A stretch of 60,916 bases of DNA from Rhodocyclaceae bacterium (GCA_023230455.1 JALNXH010000021.1:1-60916), one strand, 5' to 3'. Counted from the first letter of the stretch, positions 16,721-26,869 are shown. The notes: generated by a model from the sequence alone, not told the origin. A program made the numbers and translations.

Positions 16721-17533
16721 ATGACCATGAACGAAATCCTGACCTCACTTGACGCCGGCGTGGCCCACATCCGCTTCAATCGCTCCGACAAGGCCAACGC
16801 GCTCAACGCATCGATGTGGCAGGGGCTGCGTCAGGCGATGCAGTGGCTCGACGAGACGCCGGCAGCGCGCGTCGGCATCCTCAGCGCCGCCGGCACGCAT
16901 TTCTCGGCCGGCATCGACCTGCAGATGCTCGGAGAACTCCGCTCGGATACTGCCGATCCCTGCGCCGGCCGCAGCGGCGAGAAACTGCGCCGCAGCATCC
17001 TCGATATCCAGGACACCGTCACCGCCATCGAGCGCTGCCGCAAGCCGGTGATCGCCGCCATACACGGCGCCTGCATCGGCGGCGGCATCGACATCGTCAC
17101 GGCCTGCGACATGCGCTACTGCAGCGCGTCGGCCGGGTTCTCGGTGAAGGAAATCGATGTCGGCCTCGTCGCCGACGTCGGCACGCTGCAACGGCTGCCG
17201 CGACTGATCGGAGAAGGCAAGGCGCGCGAACTGGCCTACACCGGAGCGCGTCTGCCGGGCAGCGAAGCGGAACGCATTGGCTTGGTCAATCGCTGCTATG
17301 AAACGAACGAGGACTTGACCGCAGGCGTCGAGGAAGTGGCCAGACTGATCGCCGCCAAGTCGCCGTTGTCGATACGCGGCACCAAGGAAATGATCACCTA
17401 CGTGCGCGATCATTCCGTGAGTGACGGCCTTAACTACGTGGCGACATGGAATGCCGCCATGCTGTTCTCGGAGGACCTCGACGAAGCCCTGCTGTCTTTC
17501 CGCGAATCCCGCGGAGCCGTTTTTCGCGACTAA
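16721..17533 (+). CDS. Crotonase-family delta(3,5)-delta(2,4)-dienoyl-CoA isomerase (ECH1-like)
   Basis: The 270-residue crotonase has the oxyanion-hole segments AAGTHFSAGID and HGACIGGGIDIVTACDMRY. Two acidic residues, Glu144 and Asp152 (VKEIDVGLVADVG), are eight positions apart, as are the catalytic Glu and Asp of mammalian ECH1. The downstream text also follows ECH1 (LQRLPRLIGEG, then RDHSVSDGLNYVATWNAAML). ECH1 shifts a 3,5-diene to the 2,4-diene that dienoyl-CoA reductase can use, so it complements the DECR2-like gene at 5843. The ATG at 16721 or 16727 may be the start. It directly follows the ligase. Confidence 0.85.
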   Translation: MTMNEILTSLDAGVAHIRFNRSDKANALNASMWQGLRQAMQWLDETPAARVGILSAAGTHFSAGIDLQMLGELRSDTADPCAGRSGEKLRRSILDIQDTVTAIERCRKPVIAAIHGACIGGGIDIVTACDMRYCSASAGFSVKEIDVGLVADVGTLQRLPRLIGEGKARELAYTGARLPGSEAERIGLVNRCYETNEDLTAGVEEVARLIAAKSPLSIRGTKEMITYVRDHSVSDGLNYVATWNAAMLFSEDLDEALLSFRESRGAVFRD

Positions 17534-17579
17534 GAATAAATCGTGACTGGATGGTGAACGCGCATCAAGAGCAGGAAAC

Positions 17580-17851
17580 ATGGAAGAGAATCGAGGAACG
17601 TTGATTGTGGGCGGCGGCATGGCCGGCATGTTCTGCGCCATGCGCCTGAAGGAGGCCGGCCTGCCCTTTCTGATGCTGACCGAACGACTGGGTCTCTCGA
17701 CCAGATACTGTTCCACCGCAGCGACAGCGACCGCTATCCGGCCCTGAGCTTCCGGGTTCTGAAGCACTTCTGGCAGTTGCCGAAATTCATCCGTTTCATG
17801 AAGACCTTCTCGGCACATTACGACTATCCCGCTGGCGTCAAGGTAGTGTAA
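17580..17851 (+). pseudogene. FAD-dependent oxidoreductase remnant
   Basis: From an ATG at 17580 the DNA reads MEENRGTLIVGGGMAGMFCA followed by MRLKEAGLPFLMLTERLG, a dinucleotide-binding GxGxxG start of a flavoprotein monooxygenase or oxidoreductase. The frame stops within about 55 codons. A shifted frame continues with DQILFHRSDSDRYPALSFRV and KHFWQLPKFIRFMKTFSAHY up to a TAA at 17849-17851. The family would be 400 or more residues, so most of the gene is lost. It sits between the isomerase and the SDR gene. Confidence 0.7.
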
Positions 17852-17906
17852 TTTCCCCCTCCGGCAATCAAGTTCAATTACTTTACTTTCACAAGGACTA
17901 CGCAAC

Positions 17907-18674
<768 letters not shown>

Positions 18675-18675
18675 A

Positions 18676-18860
18676 TCCGTGAACCGTTCGGCACAGAGGG
18701 ATTTCCTCCCGTCATGGTGAGCCTTTCCATGTTGCTCAGGACAGGCTTTGACAAGCTCAGCCCGAACGGGTTCAGGTTTTCGGTCCTTGAAATACCCGTT
18801 CGCCCTGAGCTTGTCGAAGGGCGCCAAACCGTTTCGCCCCGGTTCACGACAGGCTCAACG
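18676..18860. repeat. REP-like repeat block
   Basis: The gap between the SDR and thiolase genes carries three copies of the core seen in the MITEs: GACAAGCTCAGCCCGAACGG near 18750-18770, its inverse CCGTTCGCCCTGAGCTTGTC near 18797-18817, and degenerate pieces including TTCCTCCCGTCATGGTGAGC. The MITE terminal sequences were not found, so this is either a decayed copy or a separate REP-type arrangement. It could form strong hairpins in the mRNA between the two genes. Confidence 0.7.
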
Positions 18861-18904
18861 CATCCCTTGCCCAGCTCACTAAACCCACAGGAATCGAGGC
18901 AGAC

Positions 18905-20095
18905 ATGACAACCACACACGACCCCATCGTCATCGTCGCGGCGCGACGCACGCCGATCGGCGCCTTCCAGGGCATCCTCTCACCGCTCACCGCGCCGCAA
19001 CTCGGTGCCGCGGCATTGAAGGCGGCCGTCGCCGATGCCGGTATCGCGCCAGCCGAAGTGGACGAAGTCTTCATGGGCTGCGTGCTGCCCGCCGGTGTCG
19101 GCCAGGCGCCGGCGCGGCAGGCGGCGCTGGGTGCCGGCTTGCCCAACTCGGTGCCCTGCACCACCGTCAGCAAGGTCTGCGGCTCGGGCATGCGCTCGTT
19201 GATGTTCGCCCACGACCTGATTCTCGCCGGCTCGGCGCGGGTAACGGCGGCGGGCGGCATGGAATCGATGAGCAACGCGCCCTACTTCCTGCCCAAGGCA
19301 CGCGACGGCTACCGCCTCGGCCACGGCCAGATTCTCGACCACATGTTCTTCGACGGCCTGCAGGATGCCTACGAGGGCAACCTGATGGGCCATTACGCCG
19401 AGCAGGCGGTGGCGACGTACGGCTTCAGCCGCGCCGAGCAGGACGATTTCGCGCGGGTGTCGGTGCGCCGCGCCCAGGGCGCGGTGAGCGACGGCGCCTT
19501 CGAGAATGAAATCACCCCGGTCACTGTCGCCGGGCGCAAGGGCGAGCAGATCGTGGCCGCGGACGAAACGCCGGGCAAGTGCGACCCATCGAAAATCCCC
19601 GGCCTCAAGCCGGCCTTCCGCAAGGACGGCACGGTCACCGCGGCGAACTCGTCGTCGATTTCCGACGGCGCCGCGGCGCTGGTGCTGATGCGCGCCTCGG
19701 AGGCGGATCGGCGCGGCATCGAGCCGCTGGCGAAAATCGTCGGCCACGCCGGCCACGCCCATGAACCCGGCCTGTTCACCACTGCCCCGGTGGGCGCGAT
19801 GAAAAAGCTGCTGGAGCGTATCGAGTGGGATGTGGCGTCGGTCGACCTGTTCGAGATCAACGAAGCCTTCGCCTGCGTGACCATGATCGCCATGCACGAT
19901 CTCGGTCTGGCGCACGACAAGGTGAATGTGAATGGCGGCGCCTGTGCGCTTGGCCATCCGATCGGCGCCAGCGGCGCGCGCATCGTCGTCACCCTGCTCC
20001 ATGCCCTGCGCAGTCGCGGCCTTGCGCGCGGCGTCGCCAGCCTGTGCATCGGCGGCGGCGAAGCCACCGCACTGGCCATCGAGGTGATGCGATGA
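18905..20095 (+). CDS. Acetyl-CoA C-acyltransferase (thiolase)
   Basis: The 396-residue enzyme has all the catalytic elements of a degradative thiolase: nucleophile Cys92 (TTVSKVCGSGMRS), the NEAFA loop, the base His in GGACALGHPIGASGAR and the second Cys in CIGGGEA. It cleaves 3-ketoacyl-CoA with CoA to release acetyl-CoA or propionyl-CoA. Its stop overlaps the start of the acyl-CoA dehydrogenase (ATGA). A deleted copy lies at 15002-15170. Whether it favours acetoacetyl-CoA or longer chains cannot be decided from the motifs; the context favours side-chain beta-oxidation. Confidence 0.93.
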   Translation: MTTTHDPIVIVAARRTPIGAFQGILSPLTAPQLGAAALKAAVADAGIAPAEVDEVFMGCVLPAGVGQAPARQAALGAGLPNSVPCTTVSKVCGSGMRSLMFAHDLILAGSARVTAAGGMESMSNAPYFLPKARDGYRLGHGQILDHMFFDGLQDAYEGNLMGHYAEQAVATYGFSRAEQDDFARVSVRRAQGAVSDGAFENEITPVTVAGRKGEQIVAADETPGKCDPSKIPGLKPAFRKDGTVTAANSSSISDGAAALVLMRASEADRRGIEPLAKIVGHAGHAHEPGLFTTAPVGAMKKLLERIEWDVASVDLFEINEAFACVTMIAMHDLGLAHDKVNVNGGACALGHPIGASGARIVVTLLHALRSRGLARGVASLCIGGGEATALAIEVMR

Positions 20096-21231
20096 TCCTT
20101 TCCGCAGAACAGGAGATGGTGCGCGACTCGATCCGCGCCTTCGTTGCCGCAAATATCACGCCGCATGCCGCGCAATGGGACCGCGACAGCACCTTCCCGC
20201 GCGACGCCCTGCGCGGCCTCGCCGAACTCGGTGCCCTGGGCATCACCATTCCCGAGGACTGGGGCGGCGCCGGCCTCGACTACCTGTCACTGGTGCTGGC
20301 CATCGAGGAAATTGCCTGTGGCGACGGCGCCACCTCGACCATCGTCGCGGTACAGAATTCCCTGCCCTGCGGCATCCTTTACCGCTACGGCAGCGAGGCG
20401 CAGAAACAGCAATGGCTGCCACAATTGGCGCGCGGCGAGCGGCTCGGCTGCTTCTGCCTGACCGAACCGCAGGCCGGCTCCGACGCCGCCAACCTGAAGA
20501 CGACGGCACGGCGCGAAGGTAGCGACTGGGTGCTCAACGGCGTCAAGCAATACATCACCACGGGCAAGAACGCCGATCTGGCCATCGTCTTTGCCGTCAC
20601 CGACCGCGCGGCGGGCAAGCGCGGCATCTCCGCCTTTCTGGTGCCAACGACAACGCCGGGCTACACGGTGGCGCGCATCGAGGAAAAGATGGGACAGCAC
20701 GCCTCCGACACGGCGCAGATCGTTTTCGACGAATGCCGCGTGCCGGCCGACGCCCTGCTCGGCGACGAAGGCGCGGGTTACCGCATCGCCCTCGCCAATC
20801 TCGAAGCCGGCCGCATCGGCATCGCCGCACAGTGCCTCGGCATGGCGCGCGCCGCGCTCGAACTGGCGGTCGCCTATGCCAAGCAGCGCGAGACGTTCGG
20901 CGTGCCGATCATCGAACATCAGGCAGTGAGCTTCCGTCTCGCCGACATGGCGACGCGGCTCGAAGCCGCGCGGCAACTGGTCTGGCATGCGGCGAGCCTG
21001 AAGGACGCCGGCCGGCCCTGCCTCGCCGAAGCCTCGATGGCCAAGCTGTTCGCCTCGGAAATGGCGGAAAAGGTCTGCTCCGATGCGATGCAGATCCATG
21101 GCGGCTGCGGCTACACGCGCGAAACGACGATGGAGAAAATCTATCGCGATGTGCGTGTGACGCAGATCTACGAAGGCGCTTCGGACATCCAGCGCCTGCT
21201 CATCGGCCGCCACGTCGCCGAGATGGCGTAA
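20092..21231 (+). CDS. Acyl-CoA dehydrogenase
   Basis: This 379-residue flavoprotein has the standard three-domain fold. The substrate and FAD contacts CFCLTEPQAGSDAANLKT and the KQYITTGKNAD loop are present. The C-terminal IHGGCGYTRETTMEKIYRDV is followed by QIYEGASDIQRLLIGR, where the Glu of YEG is the usual catalytic base. It introduces the alpha-beta double bond in acyl-CoA and passes electrons to ETF. The ATG at 20092 overlaps the thiolase stop, so the genes are coupled. The short/branched-chain type is suggested by length and motif; the substrate is inferred from the cluster. Confidence 0.92.
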   Translation: MILSAEQEMVRDSIRAFVAANITPHAAQWDRDSTFPRDALRGLAELGALGITIPEDWGGAGLDYLSLVLAIEEIACGDGATSTIVAVQNSLPCGILYRYGSEAQKQQWLPQLARGERLGCFCLTEPQAGSDAANLKTTARREGSDWVLNGVKQYITTGKNADLAIVFAVTDRAAGKRGISAFLVPTTTPGYTVARIEEKMGQHASDTAQIVFDECRVPADALLGDEGAGYRIALANLEAGRIGIAAQCLGMARAALELAVAYAKQRETFGVPIIEHQAVSFRLADMATRLEAARQLVWHAASLKDAGRPCLAEASMAKLFASEMAEKVCSDAMQIHGGCGYTRETTMEKIYRDVRVTQIYEGASDIQRLLIGRHVAEMA

Positions 21232-21344
21232 GCCGCAATCGGTTTTCGCAAGATCGGAATGCCCGCGCACGTTAGGGTGCATCTGGGAAATTGCGGTTAC
21301 CCGTTGACCGACACCCAGCCCGAATAAACACTGGAAGGAATACG

Positions 21345-22487
21345 ATGGATTTCAATCTGACCGAAGAACAAAGCATGATCCGCGATCTGGCGAAGAATTT
21401 CGCCGACGGCGAGATCATTCCCCGCGCCGCCGCCGCCGACCGTGCCGCCGATCTGCCGCTGGACATCCACGCCAAGGCCCATGAACTCGGCCTGCTCGGC
21501 GTCAACCTGCCGCAAAGTTGCGGCGGGCCGGGCCTCGGCAATGTGGAACTGGCGCTGGTGACCGAGCAGCTCTGCCGCGCCTGTCTGGGCATCGGCACGG
21601 CGCTGAGCACCAACGGTCTGGCGGGCGAACCGGTAATCCTTGCCGGCACGCCGGAGCAGCAGAAAGAGTACCTGGGCCGGCTGGCCCGCGGTGGCTTCGC
21701 CAGTTTTGCGCTCACCGAACCTGCGGCAGGGTCAGACGTGGCGGGCATCCGTACCGCCGCGCGCCGCGTGGCCGGCGGCTATGAGCTGAACGGCAGCAAG
21801 ATCTGGATTTCCAACGCCTCGCTGGCGAGCTTCTTCGTGGTCTTTGCCAAAACAGACGCATCCGCCGGCCATCGCGGCGTCACCACCTTCATCGTCGAGC
21901 GCGACAGTCCTGGCCTCAGCGTCGGCGAGCCGCTGGGCAAGCTCGGGCAGAAAGCGGCGCCGACCTGCGAAGTGTTCTTCGACAACGTCTTCGTCCCCGA
22001 CGCCAACCGTCTAGGCGCCGAGGGCAAAGGCTTCCAGCTGGCGATGGAGACGTTCGACCAGTCGCGACCGATGGTGGCCGCCTTCGGCCTCGGCCTGATC
22101 CAGCGCTGCTGCGACGAGGCTACTGCGTATGCGCGCGAGCGGGTGTCGATGGGCAAGCCGCTGATCGAGCATCAGGCGGTGTCCCACAAATTGGCGGAGA
22201 TGGCGATTCGCAGCGAAGCCGGTCGCCTGCTCACCTACCAGTCGGCGTGGATGGCCGAACAGGGCCAGCGCAATACCGTACAGGCGTCGATTGCCAAGGC
22301 CTATACCGCCGACGCGGCGATGTGGTGCGCCACCGAGGCGGTACAGGTTTTCGGCGGCATGGGCTACAGCACCGAGTACCCGGTGGAAAAACTGTTCCGC
22401 GACGCCAAGGTGTTGCAGATCTACGAAGGCACCAGCGAGATCCAGCGCAACATCATCGCCCGCGAGATCGCACGCAAGTCGGCCTGA
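21345..22487 (+). CDS. Acyl-CoA dehydrogenase, second paralogue
   Basis: The 380-residue acyl-CoA dehydrogenase has FALTEPAAGSDVAGIRTAAR, SKIWISNASLASFFVVF, a C-terminal VFGGMGYSTEYPVEKLFRDA and QIYEGTSEIQRNIIAREIAR with the catalytic-type Glu in YEG. The ATG at 21345 has GGAAGGA ahead; the frame is open from 21291. It differs clearly from the neighbour at 20092, so the pair either handles successive chain lengths or forms a heteromer, as known for sterol side-chain dehydrogenases of actinobacteria (FadE pairs). The last point is an analogy only. The LAL gene follows after 62 bases. Confidence 0.92.
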   Translation: MDFNLTEEQSMIRDLAKNFADGEIIPRAAAADRAADLPLDIHAKAHELGLLGVNLPQSCGGPGLGNVELALVTEQLCRACLGIGTALSTNGLAGEPVILAGTPEQQKEYLGRLARGGFASFALTEPAAGSDVAGIRTAARRVAGGYELNGSKIWISNASLASFFVVFAKTDASAGHRGVTTFIVERDSPGLSVGEPLGKLGQKAAPTCEVFFDNVFVPDANRLGAEGKGFQLAMETFDQSRPMVAAFGLGLIQRCCDEATAYARERVSMGKPLIEHQAVSHKLAEMAIRSEAGRLLTYQSAWMAEQGQRNTVQASIAKAYTADAAMWCATEAVQVFGGMGYSTEYPVEKLFRDAKVLQIYEGTSEIQRNIIAREIARKSA

Positions 22488-22549
22488 GTGCGGCGTGGCA
22501 AAAAGTCGCTCTGGCATACTCGGCCGCTCTTCGCCACCGCTGACCGACC

Positions 22550-25216
22550 GTGCAGCCGACCCGCGACCCCGCCATCCTGCTCAAGATCACGCCGCCGAAA
22601 CTGCGCCGGACGCTGCTCCCGCGCGCGCGGCTGAACGCACTGCGCGAACGCCTCGGCGATGCGACGGTGATCGTCGTCGAAGCGCCGGCGGGTTTCGGCA
22701 AGACCTCGACCCTGGCGCAGTGGCGCGCCGACTGGCTGCGCGAAGGCGCGGTGGTGGCCTGGTTCACCGCCGAGGCCGGCGACGACGGCGCGCGCCTGCT
22801 GCTCGGCATGGTCGAGAGCCTGCGCCGCGCCACCGGCAGGGCCGACTTCGGCAGCACGGTGCCCGACATCCTTGGCCGCTCGTCCGGCCTTGCCGAAGCG
22901 CTGACCGCGCTGCTGGCCGAAGTTGCCGAATCACCGCGTACCCTGGTGCTGATCTGCGACGATGCCGACCGGCCGCGCGACGCGGAAATCCAGCGCATGC
23001 TGGCCTACCTGTTCAACAATGCGCCGGCCAATCTGCGCATCGTGATCGGCACCCGCGCCCACCTGCCCATCGACACCACCGATCTGCTCGCCCACGGCGC
23101 GCTGGGGCAGGTCGGCAGCGCCGATCTGCGTTTCGATCTGGCCGAAGCCATTGCCTTCGTCGGTGCGCGCCTCGGCAGCCGGGTGGACGCCGACGGCTGC
23201 GCGCGCCTGCACGAGATTTCCGAAGGCTGGCCGATGGGCCTGCAACTGGCCGTCGCCGCCATCGAACGGGAACCGGGGATCGAGGCGGCGATTGCCTCGC
23301 TGGCCTCGCGTTCCGAGCATCTGGCGCGCGATCTGATCGAGCGCACGATTGCCGCCATGCCCGGCGACATGGAGCGCTTTCTCACCGAGTGCTCGCTGCT
23401 CGACGCGCTGCATCCGGCGCTCTGCGAAGCGCTGACGCATAACGACAAGGCTGCCGAATATCTCTATCGCCTGCTCGCCGAAACGCCGCTGGTCACCGCC
23501 GGCGAAGGCAGCGAATGGATGCGCCTGCACGCCCTGGCACGGGAGTATTTCCGCGAAAAAGCACGCAAGCTGCCGGCGCCGGAACTCGACGCCCTGCACC
23601 TGCGCGCCGAAACCTGGCTGGCCGCCAACGGCCTGCCCGCAGTGGCGGCCGACCACGCCTACGCTGCCGGCCGCCGCGAACGCTGGATCGAGTTGATTGC
23701 TGGTTGCGCCTACGAACTGCTGCTCAAGGGACAACTCGGTCTGGTCGGCGACTGGTGCGCACGCCTGCCGGCCGAGGCCTTCGAGCTCAACCCGAAGCTG
23801 AAGATCGCACGCGCCTGGGGCGTCGCCGTCGGTGCGCAAGCGCCGCTGGCGCAAAAGGAACTGCTGCCGCTGCTGGACGACCCAAAGCTCGATGACAACA
23901 CGCGCGACGAAGTGATGCTCATCCTCGCCAGCGCCGCGATGCTCGAAGACGATCTGGAAGCCACGCGCGCCTGGTTGTCGCGCCTGAGCAGCCATGAACT
24001 GCCGGTCGACCACATCGTGCTCACCGGCGTCTACGGCTCGCTGCAGGCCTATCTCGAAATGCATGAAGGCGCCACCGAGCGGGCACGTTATCAACTGCTG
24101 CGCGCGCGCAATTCGTTGTGGGCACCGGCGACGCTGGCCTATCGCGAATTCTTCGTCGGCGCCAGCTACCTCTGGGAAGGCCGTGCCCAATTTGCCGAAG
24201 GCATCCTGCGCGACGCCCATCTGCGCTTCGAGCGCGAAACCGGCCGCCGCGGCCTGCTCACCACGGTGATCGGCACCGGCCTCGCCGCCGCCTGCTGGGA
24301 CCGCGACGGCCGCGACGAAGCGCGCGCCCTGCTCGCCCACCGCATGGACATGGTCGAACGCTGCGCCCTGCCCGCCGCTGTGGTCTTCGGCTACGTCACC
24401 GCCGCCCGCCTGGCGCTCGCCGACGGCGACGAAACCCGTGCCCTGTCGCAGCTCGAAGAGCTCGGCGCACTCGGCGAGGCGCGCAATATCGTGCGTTTCG
24501 AAATCGCCAGCCTGGCCGAGCGGGTGCGCATCCATGCCGGCAAACGCCGCGCCGCGCAATGCGCCGCACTGGTGGAACGGATGGACAAGCGCCTCGGCGA
24601 TGCGCGCGCCCGCTCGCCCTATGTCCGCCCGCTGTTCCAGTTGCAGGAAATCATGGCGCGCATCTACGCCGCCTATGCCGGCTACGACGAAGCGGGAATG
24701 GAAGCGATGCTCGACCAGGCCGGCGCACTGGCGAAAAGACTCAATCGCGGCCGCGAGACCATCCAGGTACTGGCCTTGCAGGCCGTCAGCGGCCGCGGCG
24801 GCAAGGAAGCCGCGAGGGGCCGGCTCAATGAATCGCTCTCGCTGGCCGAGAGCTGCGGTTTGGTACGCGTCTATGCCGACACCGTGCCCGACGTCACCGG
24901 GCATATCCACCAGCGCCTGGGCCAGGGCGACGCACTGCCCATCGGCAGCGAGTTCGCCGCCCGTCTGCGCAACATCGACGGCGGCCGACCGCCCCCCCGC
25001 GTCGAGCCCGCACAAACCCTCGGCTCGATCCTGACCCCAAAGGAATACGAAGTGCTCTGCCTGCTGGCCAAGCGCCTGCCGAACAAACGCATCGCCGAAT
25101 CGCTCGACGTCGGCATCGAAACCGTGAAGTGGCACCTGAAGAACCTGTTCTCCAAGCTCAACGCCGGCAGCCGCGAACATGCGGTACACAGGGCGCGCAC
25201 GCTGGGAATACTTTAG
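22550..25216 (+). CDS. LAL-type (MalT-like) LuxR-family transcriptional activator, second copy
   Basis: This 888-residue regulator has Walker A APAGFGKT (45-52), an NTPase domain, a TPR-like helical middle and a C-terminal LuxR helix-turn-helix (LTPKEYEVLCLLAKRLPNKR, then GIETVKWHLKNLFSKL). The start is GTG at 22550. It closes the plus-strand catabolic block, while the related 941-residue protein at 479 closes the minus-strand block. The two share architecture but differ strongly in sequence. Induction of the molybdenum dehydrogenase and beta-oxidation genes by a pathway metabolite is likely but inferred. Confidence 0.9.
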   Translation: MQPTRDPAILLKITPPKLRRTLLPRARLNALRERLGDATVIVVEAPAGFGKTSTLAQWRADWLREGAVVAWFTAEAGDDGARLLLGMVESLRRATGRADFGSTVPDILGRSSGLAEALTALLAEVAESPRTLVLICDDADRPRDAEIQRMLAYLFNNAPANLRIVIGTRAHLPIDTTDLLAHGALGQVGSADLRFDLAEAIAFVGARLGSRVDADGCARLHEISEGWPMGLQLAVAAIEREPGIEAAIASLASRSEHLARDLIERTIAAMPGDMERFLTECSLLDALHPALCEALTHNDKAAEYLYRLLAETPLVTAGEGSEWMRLHALAREYFREKARKLPAPELDALHLRAETWLAANGLPAVAADHAYAAGRRERWIELIAGCAYELLLKGQLGLVGDWCARLPAEAFELNPKLKIARAWGVAVGAQAPLAQKELLPLLDDPKLDDNTRDEVMLILASAAMLEDDLEATRAWLSRLSSHELPVDHIVLTGVYGSLQAYLEMHEGATERARYQLLRARNSLWAPATLAYREFFVGASYLWEGRAQFAEGILRDAHLRFERETGRRGLLTTVIGTGLAAACWDRDGRDEARALLAHRMDMVERCALPAAVVFGYVTAARLALADGDETRALSQLEELGALGEARNIVRFEIASLAERVRIHAGKRRAAQCAALVERMDKRLGDARARSPYVRPLFQLQEIMARIYAAYAGYDEAGMEAMLDQAGALAKRLNRGRETIQVLALQAVSGRGGKEAARGRLNESLSLAESCGLVRVYADTVPDVTGHIHQRLGQGDALPIGSEFAARLRNIDGGRPPPRVEPAQTLGSILTPKEYEVLCLLAKRLPNKRIAESLDVGIETVKWHLKNLFSKLNAGSREHAVHRARTLGIL

Positions 25217-25217
25217 C

Positions 25218-25243
25218 CTGGGCAGGCGTGCGCGCCTGCCCAG
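25218..25243. terminator. Bidirectional terminator-like hairpin
   Basis: CTGGGCAGGCG (25218-25228) and CGCCTGCCCAG (25233-25243) form a perfect 11-bp stem with a TGCG loop. It lies in the 42-base convergent gap between the LAL gene and the TonB-like gene. There is no T-run on either side, so it may block transcription by structure or mark RNA 3' ends. Confidence 0.6.
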
Positions 25244-25258
25244 CCGGACCGCATCGTC

Positions 25259-26068
25259 TCAGCGGCAGGCCTCGCCCTCCCCCATGCGAGTAAACGCCGG
25301 GCCGCCGCCTGTGCCCCACAGGTTCGGCCGAATACAAATCTGTAGCACCAATGCGTCGGTGGCGCGGCGGATGTCCGAAGGAAATGACGGGAAAGGCGCC
25401 GCCATGTCCACCACCGCGCGGACAAATGCGATCTCGGCTTGCTGGTCGGCAGCGTGCAGAATTTCGAAGCTCTTCACCGAACCGTCCTGATTCAGCCGGA
25501 TGCGCAACGCAGCGGCCTTGACGCCTTTGGCGCGCGGCGAATTGCCCAGCATGGCGGCGCTGCGATTCATCTTGGCGAACAGAGCGTTGAAGTACATCTC
25601 CAGGCTGAACGGCTCGACCTCGGCGGTGGCGAGCCTGCGCATGATCGCGGCCGATTCGTCGCCATCCGCCGACGGCGGCGGACGCAGGGTCCGCGCCATC
25701 GCCAAAGCGCGCTGCGCCAGTTCGGTGCCGGAAGGCGTTTTGGCTTCCTCGGCGAGCTCATCGAGAAATTGACGCATCTCGTCGCGCTCGGCGCGACTCC
25801 ATGATTTTGCGTCGACGTCGCTTTCGGCCTTCGGCGCGTGTGGCCGGCGCGGCACGGCCAGCACGTATGGCGGCCGCTCCGCCTTGGGCGTCGGACGAGC
25901 AACCGGCGGTGCGGGTTTGCGCGGCGCGGCGAGCGTGGCATCGATCCGGCGGCCCGGCTGGCCGGGCGCATCGTGTGCCGGACTCGCAGGCGCAGCGAGC
26001 TTAAGCGACAGCACGACCGCATGCAGCAGCAACGAGGCGGCAAGCGCCAGCGTGAATCGAGAAGGCAT
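25259..26068 (-). CDS. TonB-family energy-transducer-like protein
   Basis: The 269-residue form starts MPSRFTLALAASLLLHAVVL, a single N-terminal membrane anchor with the SxxxH-type pattern of TonB proteins. A Pro/Ala/Arg-rich linker follows, then a predicted TonB C-terminal domain (AALRIRLNQDGSVKSFEILH, then AFVRAVVDMAAPFPSFP). The frame is open to 26203 and a GTG about 15 codons upstream is another possible start. No ExbBD genes are nearby. TonB proteins energise outer-membrane receptors, which could help take up hydrophobic substrates, but nothing here shows which receptor. Confidence 0.72.
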   Translation of the reverse strand: MPSRFTLALAASLLLHAVVLSLKLAAPASPAHDAPGQPGRRIDATLAAPRKPAPPVARPTPKAERPPYVLAVPRRPHAPKAESDVDAKSWSRAERDEMRQFLDELAEEAKTPSGTELAQRALAMARTLRPPPSADGDESAAIMRRLATAEVEPFSLEMYFNALFAKMNRSAAMLGNSPRAKGVKAAALRIRLNQDGSVKSFEILHAADQQAEIAFVRAVVDMAAPFPSFPSDIRRATDALVLQICIRPNLWGTGGGPAFTRMGEGEACR

Positions 26069-26141
26069 CCTGCCGAGCAGATCGGCGCTTCTGACAAAAG
26101 ACACGTTGGGATACGAGAAGGGGATTGAACGGTCAATCCGG

Positions 26142-26765
26142 CTATAGCGGCTTGACCGTTTCCCCAGCGTGACACCAGGCCCGGTATACCCGTAGCGCCG
26201 CATGCGCGTCGTTTGCCGCGTAGAGCTGCTGACGCTCGGTCAGCCGGGCGCTGGCCCAATTGCTGGTGCCGACGTGCTTGGACTTCTGGAAGCGTTGCCC
26301 GAAGAAATGCTGCACTGCCGTCTTTGCTCCGACCGTTCCGCGGTGCCATGGCCCGCGCAGGACCTCCCCCAGATCGAGGACGTTGTTCAACTCGATGTCG
26401 AGCCGGGACTTTAAAGCGCTTCGGTCATTGCCCAGGCCAAAGCCGACTTTCAATAACTGCGGCGCTTCGAGGATCGTCTTCAGGACGTCGGTATCCAGGG
26501 TGCGATTGATCGGGAATAGAAACACTTTTTGCTCTGCGGCGAGTTGCACGAGGTGCGGACCGGAGGACACCTCGCCTTTGACAAAGGTGGGTTTCGACTC
26601 GGTATCAAAGCCGATGGCGTCGCCTGCCATGAGTTCGGCGAGCGCTTGCGCCGCCCGCGCGGGCGAGTCGACCAGCGTGATGGCGGCGAATGCAATCCCC
26701 GGATAAACGGGGAGCGCAGCAGGGGCGGCGGCCCCCTCTTGCGGTTGAATGAGCGTGAGCGACAT
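26142..26765 (-). CDS. DEDD-type 3'-5' exonuclease domain protein
   Basis: The 207-residue protein is a stand-alone RNase D/WRN-like exonuclease domain. Motif I is GFDTESKP, motif II lies in KVGFGLGNDRSAL and motif III in LYAANDAHAALRVY, giving the DEDDy metal ligands. It lacks the HRDC domains of RNase D. Proteins of this kind degrade single-stranded RNA or DNA from the 3' end; the cellular substrate is unknown. It stands alone between the TonB-like gene and the small wHTH gene. Confidence 0.85.
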   Translation of the reverse strand: MSLTLIQPQEGAAAPAALPVYPGIAFAAITLVDSPARAAQALAELMAGDAIGFDTESKPTFVKGEVSSGPHLVQLAAEQKVFLFPINRTLDTDVLKTILEAPQLLKVGFGLGNDRSALKSRLDIELNNVLDLGEVLRGPWHRGTVGAKTAVQHFFGQRFQKSKHVGTSNWASARLTERQQLYAANDAHAALRVYRAWCHAGETVKPL

Positions 26766-26869
26766 GGGATACGGTATGCGGCAGGACGTTGCGAGCCGGG
26801 ATAATGCCTGTAAAGAGCAATCAGCGCATCCTGGCAGGTACGACTGTCGTCCTTTTCCAGGTTTTCACC

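Noticed and set aside
22931..25189. 752-residue open frame antisense to the second LAL gene
   Set aside because: It mirrors the LAL gene and shows no domain or signal.
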